Notes under the pieces: model-generated
What the model was told of the DNA's origin: nothing
What the model saw: the letters and a program-made list of their open reading frames with translations, nothing else
Databases searched by the model: none
Shown here: positions 1-5,376 of the stretch, piece by piece
Position numbering within the stretch: the first letter of the stretch is position 1
Layout of the letters: the number at the start of each line of letters is the position of its first letter
Source of the DNA: an uncultured bacterium
Lineage (GTDB): Bacteria > Actinomycetota > Coriobacteriia > Coriobacteriales > Eggerthellaceae
Assembly: GCA_905215035.1 (NCBI GenBank)
Contig: CAJMOJ010000081.1
Coordinates: forward strand, 1-7,418
Direction: 5' to 3'
DNA: 7,418 bases
Position numbers and translations under genes: made by a program

Positions 1-152
1 TATTACTTTTCACGCCAAGAGCCAATACGGCTGTATCAACATTCGCTTTTATTTGTTTGTTGTTTGCGCTTTGGTTTGATGTCTCAAATATTACTGAGCA
101 TATCCGCAATTATCGAGAGCTTAAAAAGCAAATTAAAGACAATGCAAACTAG
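1..152 (+). CDS. C-terminal end of a probable membrane protein (partial)
   Basis: The third forward frame is open from the left edge to a TAG at 150-152, giving 49 complete codons, with no start inside the window. The peptide has a hydrophobic stretch at about residues 10-25 (core FAFICLLFALWF), which looks like one transmembrane helix. A short polar and charged tail ending YRELKKQIKDNAN follows, probably cytoplasmic. The pattern suits the last helix and tail of a polytopic transporter or similar membrane protein. The family cannot be recognised from so little. The gene would converge on the CoA-transferase gene, leaving 170 bases between the stop codons. Of the other frames, the first forward frame is also open to about 170, but its product is less protein-like; the reverse frames are broken by stops. 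The coding call rests on composition only, so it is moderate. Confidence 0.45.
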   Translation, partial: LLFTPRANTAVSTFAFICLLFALWFDVSNITEHIRNYRELKKQIKDNAN

Positions 153-183
153 AACACACTTCTCGGCGTTGTAACACCACAAC

Positions 184-211
184 ACCTCTTCCATAGCGTT
201 TCTAAAGAGGT
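184..211. repeat. Short inverted repeat in convergent intergenic region
   Basis: ACCTCTT (184-190) is complementary to AAGAGGT (205-211), a 7-bp stem with a 14-base loop. It lies 31 bases after the plus-strand stop at 152. An overlapping small hairpin, AAGAG-GTA-CTCTT (205-217), competes with it. Neither is followed by a T-run on either strand, so a canonical terminator is not supported. It could be a weak 3'-end structure for the plus-strand gene, or chance. Confidence 0.3.
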
Positions 212-224
212 ACTCTTATCGTAT

Positions 225-272
225 TACTTCTTTAAGTACTTCTCTATATGCTTCTCTATATGCTTCTCTAGG
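225..272. repeat. Tandem 12-bp repeat, four units
   Basis: Four consecutive 12-base units read TACTTCTTTAAG (225-236), TACTTCTCTATA (237-248), TGCTTCTCTATA (249-260) and TGCTTCTCTAGG (261-272). The two middle units differ at a single base. The first unit and the end of the last are more diverged. The array is non-coding and sits between two convergent genes. It directly abuts the left arm of the 12-bp inverted repeat at 269-314, overlapping it by four bases. On the minus strand it reads as repeated GAGAAG-rich sequence within the likely 3' untranslated region of the CoA-transferase mRNA. Confidence 0.8.
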
Positions 273-314
273 TGTCACCAAATTTCCAAAAGAGCTGATC
301 AGTGGTGACACCTA
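269..314 (-). repeat. 12-bp perfect inverted repeat after the CoA-transferase gene
   Basis: TAGGTGTCACCA (269-280) and TGGTGACACCTA (303-314) are perfect reverse complements separated by 22 bases. The structure begins 8 bases after the stop codon of the minus-strand CoA-transferase gene, the position of a terminator or mRNA-stabilising hairpin. The minus-strand sequence after the stem is purine-rich (GAGAAG...) with no U-run, so it is not a standard intrinsic terminator. Each arm contains the near-palindrome GGTG-N-CACC, and the loop holds the palindrome CTGATCAG (295-302). A pair of protein-binding sites is therefore an alternative reading. Confidence 0.7.
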
Positions 315-322
315 AAGCGTGA

Positions 323-1636
323 TTACCAATTGCAGGGTGCATCCCCTTGTGCTTGACGTTTTGAAACTAAAACAGGAATATCGTCAAGATCCTCCCCATG
401 CCAGCATCGAATTGCCCCCTTATCCTCAAGAGCAGCAATTTGTTCAGGCGTATATCCCTTACTGAGCAAATAGCGCTCAGTGTGATAACCACAAGGCTTG
501 CTCAAAATTAAGGGTGGATCATCATATGAATTAAAACGGATCGGCGTGGTATTAAACACGCGTGGCCCAAAATCTTTCGACTCATAACGACGCAAGGCAT
601 CATTATCATAAGCCTCCTCATCAGCCAAAATATCAGCATAATCAAAAAGCTTCTGATGAGGAACTTCCTGTTCCATCATGATTTTGTCCCATTCATCGTA
701 ATCTTTTTGAGCATAGCCCTCTTCCATGCGAGCCACAACCAATTCCTGTAAATTGTTTTCACGAATTGCGGCAAGACTCGATGTGCGAGGATCATCAACC
801 ATATCATCAAGCCCGAGCATCGTCATCATAGAATTGTAATAGCGATTGTAGTCGGGTAAGCAAATTAGAAACCAGACCCCATCACGTGATTGATAGGTAT
901 TATTGAAAGGATTGCGCACAGCAGCACGATCGCAGGGATAGCTTGCACCAAATTGATGGGACTGAATACCGTGCGAATGACCCCACAGTGCAACATGATA
1001 CAAATTAGTAGTAACCTTTTCACCTACGCCACTACGTTCACGATTAAATAGTGCTGCAACAATACCGCCAGCAAAAATAGCAGCAGCATTAAAATCACCA
1101 AAGCCTTGGGGTGCGATAGCAGGCGATTCTCCTGCTTGCCTAAATGTTGCATTCACTCCCCCACGAGCACCCCAACAAACAGCATCATAACCTGGTTCAT
1201 TACGCATTGCACCATACTGTCCATACCCACGCATCTGCGCCCAAATCAAACGTGGGAATTTTGCATGAAGGGTGTCATAATCAAGACCCATTTTAATCAG
1301 CGCTTTATCACGTAGGGCATTAACAAAGACATCTGCATCGGACAAAAGATCCATAAAAATTGCCATGCCTTCTTCGGTCTTTAAATTAAGACTGATCCAG
1401 TCTTTGTTAGCATTCACATTTTCATACGTTGGATCACAAGTCGGTGTGTTTTGACCACCAAATCCATAACACTGCGAACGCTGAGGGTCTTCCGCGGGGT
1501 TTTCTACTTTAATAACCTCAGCACCCCACTCGCCAAGACAACGCACTGCAGCAGGTGCGGCAACCCACTCGGCAAGCTCAACAACTTTTACACCATGTAA
1601 CGGACCGTATCCGTTCATAATCTCGGACACATACAT
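323..1636 (-). CDS. Family III CoA-transferase (CaiB/BaiF/FldA-like)
   Basis: The 437-residue product is full length for family III CoA-transferases, which move CoA between carboxylic acids through an aspartyl-CoA thioester and act in the cytoplasm, usually as interlocked dimers. The N-terminal block GVKVVELAEWVAAPAA (15-30) and GAEVIKVENP (38-47) begin the CoA-binding fold. ENVNANKDWISLNLKTEEG (72-90) follows. The catalytic aspartate is Asp151 in NEPGYDAVCWGARGG (146-160). From memory, the blocks YENVNANK, QMRGYGQYG, GYDAVCWGARGG, NPFNNTYQS and YDEWDKIM resemble FldA/HadA-type enzymes that activate aromatic or branched 2-hydroxy acids in amino-acid fermentation. The true substrate cannot be read from sequence, and BaiF-like bile-acid or CaiB-like roles remain possible. 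The ATG at 1636 is chosen because AAGGAGG lies 7 bases upstream; the in-frame Met7 has no such site. No dehydratase or dehydrogenase partner gene lies beside it. A terminator upstream separates it from the pur operon, so it has its own promoter. Confidence 0.9.
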   Translation of the reverse strand: MYVSEIMNGYGPLHGVKVVELAEWVAAPAAVRCLGEWGAEVIKVENPAEDPQRSQCYGFGGQNTPTCDPTYENVNANKDWISLNLKTEEGMAIFMDLLSDADVFVNALRDKALIKMGLDYDTLHAKFPRLIWAQMRGYGQYGAMRNEPGYDAVCWGARGGVNATFRQAGESPAIAPQGFGDFNAAAIFAGGIVAALFNRERSGVGEKVTTNLYHVALWGHSHGIQSHQFGASYPCDRAAVRNPFNNTYQSRDGVWFLICLPDYNRYYNSMMTMLGLDDMVDDPRTSSLAAIRENNLQELVVARMEEGYAQKDYDEWDKIMMEQEVPHQKLFDYADILADEEAYDNDALRRYESKDFGPRVFNTTPIRFNSYDDPPLILSKPCGYHTERYLLSKGYTPEQIAALEDKGAIRCWHGEDLDDIPVLVSKRQAQGDAPCNW

Positions 1637-1643
1637 GCTATCC

Positions 1644-1650
1644 CCTCCTT
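1644..1650 (-). promoter_or_regulatory. Ribosome binding site of the CoA-transferase gene
   Basis: On the minus strand AAGGAGG precedes the ATG at 1634-1636 with 7 intervening bases. It is a near-ideal Shine-Dalgarno and fixes the start at the MYVSEIMNGY reading rather than at Met7. Confidence 0.85.
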
Positions 1651-1661
1651 ATGGTGAGTAG

Positions 1662-1701
1662 TCTCGTAATCACGATGATCTAACGAGATTGTTTTTATCT
1701 C
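1662..1701 (-). promoter_or_regulatory. Two overlapping hairpins in the CoA-transferase leader
   Basis: Going in the transcription direction, GAGAT (1697-1701) pairs with ATCTC (1685-1689) around a 7-base loop. TCTCGT (1683-1688) pairs with ACGAGA (1662-1667), with an inner ATCA/TGAT stem (1676-1679 with 1669-1672) around a 3-base loop. The two hairpins share bases 1685-1688, so only one can form at a time. The second ends 12 bases before the Shine-Dalgarno. The structure may be an RNA switch, or the TCTCGT/ACGAGA dyad may be an operator for a DNA-binding regulator. No clear -35/-10 pair could be assigned in 1637-1745. Confidence 0.45.
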
Positions 1702-1745
1702 ACCTGAAGCACATTTATTGACCCCTCAAGAAAGCATACTACACC

Positions 1746-1780
1746 AAAAAAGCGCTCCTATCACCTATGATAGGAGCGCT
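1746..1780 (-). terminator. Rho-independent terminator of the pur operon
   Basis: Read on the minus strand, AGCGCTCCTATCA (1768-1780) pairs perfectly with TGATAGGAGCGCT (1751-1763). This is a 13-bp stem with a 4-base loop, followed at once by a U-run (U6 counting the last stem base, 1746-1751). It lies 48 bases after the purH stop. There is no T-run on the plus-strand side, so it acts only on the leftward operon. It isolates the CoA-transferase gene from pur transcription. Confidence 0.95.
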
Positions 1781-1828
1781 CCCTTCATAAAAGTTATTTG
1801 CTTACAACAGCTCTAAAAGCATCATTCT

Positions 1829-3400
1829 CTAATGACGGAAATGACGATGCCCCGTAAAGACCATAGCAATATTATGAGCATTCGCAGCTTCAATAACTTC
1901 TTCGTCGCGAATTGAACCACCAGGTTGAATTACTGCCGTAACCCCAGCATTGGCCAAAACTTCAAGACCATCGGCAAAGGGGAAGAACGCATCAGAGGCA
2001 GCAACAGCACCCTGTGCCTTATCACCTGCCTGCTCAACAGCAATACGAGCTGAATTAACGCGATTGGGTTGTCCGCCGCCTTCGCCAACATTACACAAAT
2101 CTTTTGCGATCAAAATTGCATTTGATTTAACCGACTTAACTGCTTTCCAAGCAAAAATCAAATCACGCATTTCTTCTGCTGTTGGTTGACGCGTCGTAGC
2201 TACCGTAAAGGCCTCAGGTTCTTCTGCAACCGCATCAGACTCTTGACATAAAAGCCCACCTTCAACAGAACGGTACTCACATGCACAACCCGCAGGATTA
2301 ACGCCACCTGTTTGCAATAAACGAGCATTTGGTTTTGATGAATACATCTCAAGTGCATCCAAAGAAAACTCGGGGGCAATAATCGCTTCCACAAACTGCT
2401 TGTTATTAAAAATACGTTCAACTACTTCACCGGTTATAGGGCGATTAAACGCAATTACTCCACCATACGCTGACACAGGATCGGCATCATATGCACGAAC
2501 ATAAGCATCCACAATCGTATCTGATTCACAAACACCACAAGGGGTTAAATGCTTCACAATTACACAAGCAGGTTTGTCGTATTCACGCACAGCCGCCCAT
2601 GCTGCATCAAGATCAAGATAATTGTTATAAGACAATTCTTTACCCTGCATCTGCTGAGCGCAAGCAAGTGTATGAGCTGCATTAGGATATCCATTAATTT
2701 GGTAGAAAGCTGCTTTTTGGTGAGGGTTTTCACCATAACGAAGATCTTGTTTTTTAGTAAGGGTAAGTTTGCAGGTATCTGCAAACTGAGTCTCACCATT
2801 GTTGAGTGCTTGGTCAAGCCATGCTGCAATTGCACCATCATAAGCAGCAGTTGTTTTAAATACTTGATAGGCCAACATAAGACGTGTCGATAAAAGCGTC
2901 GCACCACCATGAGCTCGCATTTCATCAAGAATAGCATCATAACTCTCTGGCTTAGTTACTACTGCAACTGACGCATAATTCTTTGCTGCTGAGCGCAACA
3001 TGGAAGGGCCACCAATATCGATATTTTCAATACAGGTTTCAAAATCTGCGCCAGAAGAAACTGTTTTTTCGAAAGCATAAAGATTGACAACAACCATATC
3101 GATCATCTCAATTCCATGCTCATCTGCTTGTGCCATATGGCTTGGATTATCACGTTTTGCAAGCAATCCACCATGAACCATAGGATGAAGTGTCTTAACA
3201 CGACCATCCATCATTTCAGGGAATTTAGTCACATCATCAATAGGAGTTACAGGAATACCTGCCTCAGCAATCACCTTTGCAGTACCGCCAGTTGAGATGA
3301 TCTCTACACCAAATTCATCAACAAGTGCTCGAGCAAAATCGACAATACCAGTTTTATCCGTTACCGACATCAGCACTCGTTTGATTGTTGGATCTGCCAT
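1829..3400 (-). CDS. purH: Bifunctional AICAR formyltransferase / IMP cyclohydrolase PurH
   Basis: PurH formylates AICAR with 10-formyl-tetrahydrofolate and then closes the ring to IMP, the last two steps of de novo purine synthesis, in the cytoplasm. At 523 residues it is full length. The N-terminal cyclohydrolase (MGS-like) domain covers roughly 1-150, with ISTGGT (35-40), GRVKTLHP (66-73) and GGPSMLRSAAKN (130-141). The formyltransferase domain follows, with RYGENPHQKAA (221-231), SYNNYLDLDAAW (257-268), the catalytic Lys283-His284 in KHLTPCGV, KSNAI (425-429), a GxGxGQ loop in NVGEGGGQPNRV (437-448), DAFFPFADG (470-478) and the C-terminal FTGHRHFRH signature. Thr286 replaces the Asn usual in bacterial KHxNPCG motifs; human PurH has Ser there, so activity is expected. 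The ATG is preceded by an excellent Shine-Dalgarno. It is the last gene of the purFMNH run, 60 bases after purN, and ends with TAG before a terminator. Confidence 0.97.
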   Translation of the reverse strand: MADPTIKRVLMSVTDKTGIVDFARALVDEFGVEIISTGGTAKVIAEAGIPVTPIDDVTKFPEMMDGRVKTLHPMVHGGLLAKRDNPSHMAQADEHGIEMIDMVVVNLYAFEKTVSSGADFETCIENIDIGGPSMLRSAAKNYASVAVVTKPESYDAILDEMRAHGGATLLSTRLMLAYQVFKTTAAYDGAIAAWLDQALNNGETQFADTCKLTLTKKQDLRYGENPHQKAAFYQINGYPNAAHTLACAQQMQGKELSYNNYLDLDAAWAAVREYDKPACVIVKHLTPCGVCESDTIVDAYVRAYDADPVSAYGGVIAFNRPITGEVVERIFNNKQFVEAIIAPEFSLDALEMYSSKPNARLLQTGGVNPAGCACEYRSVEGGLLCQESDAVAEEPEAFTVATTRQPTAEEMRDLIFAWKAVKSVKSNAILIAKDLCNVGEGGGQPNRVNSARIAVEQAGDKAQGAVAASDAFFPFADGLEVLANAGVTAVIQPGGSIRDEEVIEAANAHNIAMVFTGHRHFRH

Positions 3401-3406
3401 TATTGA

Positions 3407-3415
3407 TCCTCCTTT
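3407..3415 (-). promoter_or_regulatory. Ribosome binding site of purH
   Basis: The minus strand reads AAAGGAGGATCA just before the ATG at 3398-3400, close to a full complement of the 16S rRNA 3' end. It sets the purH start. The rest of the 60-base purN-purH gap shows no hairpin or promoter that I can support. Confidence 0.85.
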
Positions 3416-3460
3416 GTTTGAAGCTTGCTTTCTGACTTTTTATCTACGATCGATTTGCCT

Positions 3461-4102
3461 TTACCGTATTTCAACTCGACGGTCATCTAAGAGCACTACC
3501 CTATCTTCTACCAGCCATTGCAGAACACGAGGATAGAGTTCATGTTCAACGCTATGGATACGAGCTTCAAGAGTTTCAAGTGTGTCATCTTCACGGATTA
3601 TCACAGGTTCTTGAGCAATAATAGCACCGGTATCATAGGTGGCATCAGCAAAATGTACGGTCACTCCTGTTACTTTAACTCCATACGCAAACGCATCCTC
3701 AATAGCATGCGCTCCTTTGAATGAAGGAAGCAATGCGGGATGCAAATTAAGAATGCGCCCTGGGAACATCATAAGCACCTCATTGGTGAGCATACGCATA
3801 TAACCTGCCATAACGACATAATCAACGTGATATTTCACTAACTCTGTTGCAATAAGTTCATTAGCAACAGAAGGATCTGCATATAATTCTTTACTCAACG
3901 AAAGTGTAGGAATGCCAACACGAGCAGCACGTTCAAGACCCTTTGCATCAGGACGAGAAGAAATAACAAGTGAAATTTCTACATCAAGACGTCCAGCCAA
4001 AATTTCATCAATAATAGCCTGGAGATTAGTGCCGCTACCGCTGATAAGAACACCAATTTTAAGTTTACCTCCAGCGGTTTGATTGCGTTGAACTGCACTC
4101 AC
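3461..4102 (-). CDS. purN: Phosphoribosylglycinamide formyltransferase PurN
   Basis: PurN transfers a formyl group from 10-formyl-tetrahydrofolate to GAR, giving FGAR, the third step of purine synthesis. The 213-residue product has the phosphate-binding loop ISGSGTNLQAI (20-30), ILNLHPALLPSF (117-128) with catalytic Asn119 and His121, and TGVTVHFADATYDTGAIIAQ (145-164) with the catalytic Asp157. These match E. coli Asn106, His108 and Asp144 by motif. About 13 residues precede the first strand (KLKIGVLISG), a modest N-terminal extension. The start is a GTG only 3 bases after the purM stop, with GAGGAA inside the final purM codons as its Shine-Dalgarno, so translation is probably coupled to purM. 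This is the folate-dependent enzyme, not the formate-dependent PurT. Confidence 0.96.
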   Translation of the reverse strand: MSAVQRNQTAGGKLKIGVLISGSGTNLQAIIDEILAGRLDVEISLVISSRPDAKGLERAARVGIPTLSLSKELYADPSVANELIATELVKYHVDYVVMAGYMRMLTNEVLMMFPGRILNLHPALLPSFKGAHAIEDAFAYGVKVTGVTVHFADATYDTGAIIAQEPVIIREDDTLETLEARIHSVEHELYPRVLQWLVEDRVVLLDDRRVEIR

Positions 4103-4105
4103 GTT

Positions 4106-5260
4106 TTATTCCTCTTCATTCGTGACGAATAGCAACTCTTGGTCAACGTAGGTTACTTCTCCTGACCCAGGAATGACGCGTCCTACCACAAACGCATCTT
4201 CACCTTCTGCTTCTAGTAGCGAAAGCACTTGTTCTGCCTTATCAGGGCGAACTGCCAAAACCATACCAAGACCCATATTAAAAGTTTTTAGCGCTTCAAC
4301 CTCATCAAGACGAGCAGCTCGACAAACCCAAGGAATAATAGAAGGCATAACCCATGTACCAACATGAACTTCGGCATCAACCTGCTTATTAAGAGCGCGA
4401 TTTAAGTTTTCAGTAATACCGCCTCCCGTAATATGGGCAAGGGCATGTATAGCACCAGGAAGTTGTCGCATCACACTACGCACGGGCTTTACATAAATAC
4501 GAGTTGGTTCTAAAAGAGCATCCAACACACATGCGCCATCAAGCTCTTCTCTCTCAAGACGTAATTCGTACGTTGTTTTCCCTTCTACACATACTTTGCG
4601 TGCTAAAGAGTATCCATTAGAATGCAATCCTGAAGAAGCAAGACCAATCAGGATATCTCCCGGCTCAACTTTTTCTGGATCAAGCATTTCGGGGCGATCA
4701 ACAACGCCAACACAGAAACCTGACAGGTCGTATTCATGAGGATCCATGACACCAGGATGCTCGGCCATTTCTCCACCGATCAAAGCAGCACCCGCCATTT
4801 CGCATCCATCAGCAATACCGCCAACGATTTCTGCCACAGCTTCACTAGATAATTTACCAACGGCAATATAGTCAAGGAAAAAGAGTGGTTCAGCGCCTGT
4901 TGCCAAAATATCATTAACACACATAGCAACCAGATCGATACCAACCGTATCATGTTTACCTGCAAGCTTAGCAAGTTGGATTTTTGTGCCAACGCCATCA
5001 GTACCCGATACCAAAATGGGATCTACCATCTGTTTGGCGACTTTAATAGAAAACAATCCGCCAAACCCGCCAATATCACCACGAACCTCATCGCGATAAG
5101 TTCGATGCACCGCATCCTTAATAGCTTCTACCGCACGGGCACCTTCAGCAGTATCAACACCGGCATCTGCATAAGTTGTAGTCTGACCTTGAGATGTCCA
5201 ACTTGGCCATTTAGTTTGCTCATTAGTTGCAGTTGCATCGACTTTAATACGATCAGTCAT
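4106..5260 (-). CDS. purM: Phosphoribosylformylglycinamidine cyclo-ligase PurM (AIR synthetase)
   Basis: PurM uses ATP to close FGAM to AIR, the fifth step of purine synthesis, as a cytoplasmic dimer. With the start at 5260 the protein has 384 residues. Family motifs in order are YADAGVDTAEGARAVE (30-45), GGFGGLF (64-70), LVSGTDGVGTKIQLA (83-97), GIDLVAMCVNDILATGAEP (107-125), ALIGGEMAEHPG (159-170), IGLASSGLHSNGYSLAR (205-221), PTRIYVKPV (252-260), ITGGGITENLNR (277-288) and FNMGLGM (327-333). Bacterial PurM usually begins close to the YxDAGV motif, so about 29 extra Thr/Gln-rich residues lie at the N-terminus. The ATG at 5260 is preceded by AGGAGAG. The frame stays open upstream to 5341, but those codons (Cys/Tyr-rich, no ribosome site) look non-coding. 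The gene lies 116 bases after purF and 3 bases before purN. Confidence 0.96.
   Translation of the reverse strand: MTDRIKVDATATNEQTKWPSWTSQGQTTTYADAGVDTAEGARAVEAIKDAVHRTYRDEVRGDIGGFGGLFSIKVAKQMVDPILVSGTDGVGTKIQLAKLAGKHDTVGIDLVAMCVNDILATGAEPLFFLDYIAVGKLSSEAVAEIVGGIADGCEMAGAALIGGEMAEHPGVMDPHEYDLSGFCVGVVDRPEMLDPEKVEPGDILIGLASSGLHSNGYSLARKVCVEGKTTYELRLEREELDGACVLDALLEPTRIYVKPVRSVMRQLPGAIHALAHITGGGITENLNRALNKQVDAEVHVGTWVMPSIIPWVCRAARLDEVEALKTFNMGLGMVLAVRPDKAEQVLSLLEAEGEDAFVVGRVIPGSGEVTYVDQELLFVTNEEE
4109..4114 (-). promoter_or_regulatory. purN ribosome binding site inside the purM coding end
   Basis: GAGGAA on the minus strand lies within the closing Glu codons of purM (protein end NEEE). It stands 8 bases (counted from GAGG) before the purN GTG at 4100-4102. 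This supports the GTG start and translational coupling of the two genes. Confidence 0.7.
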
Positions 5261-5263
5261 GAA

Positions 5264-5270
5264 CTCTCCT
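5264..5270 (-). promoter_or_regulatory. Ribosome binding site deciding the purM start
   Basis: AGGAGAG on the minus strand stands 3 bases before the ATG at 5258-5260 (5 bases counted from AGGAG). The open frame extends 27 codons further upstream, but its first possible start at 5341 has no comparable site. The protein therefore most likely begins MTDRIKVD. Confidence 0.8.
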
Positions 5271-5308
5271 ACTATCTTTGCGTAAGCGCATGTATACAAA
5301 CAACATAT

Positions 5309-5338
5309 ACTATATTGTCTATGATACAAGCTTACCAA
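5309..5338 (-). promoter_or_regulatory. Possible internal promoter between purF and purM
   Basis: In the 116-base purF-purM gap the minus strand carries TTGGTA (5333-5338) and TATAGT (5309-5314) with an 18-base spacer. They match 4/6 and 5/6 of the sigma-70 type consensus. Just downstream is GTATA-N9-TATAC (5292-5310), an inverted repeat overlapping the end of the -10 element that could be an operator. No U-tract terminator follows purF. AT-rich gaps yield such matches by chance, so this is tentative. Confidence 0.3.
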
Positions 5339-5376
5339 CAATCATGTAGGCACATCTTGCGTGGAGGTAAAACAAT

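Noticed and set aside
184..217. Intrinsic terminator for the plus-strand gene
   Set aside because: The stems are short (5-7 bp), compete with one another, and no T-run follows.
225..314. CRISPR-like array
   Set aside because: The 12-bp units are directly adjacent without spacers and are too short; no cas gene is present.
2549..2940. Overlapping open frames of 114 (plus strand) and 126 residues (minus strand) within purH
   Set aside because: They are antisense or out-of-frame readings of a well conserved purH region, with no recognisable protein character of their own.
5261..5341. Upstream extension of purM to 5341 (27 extra residues)
   Set aside because: The added peptide is Cys/Tyr-rich, has no Shine-Dalgarno, and the start at 5260 has AGGAGAG at the right distance.
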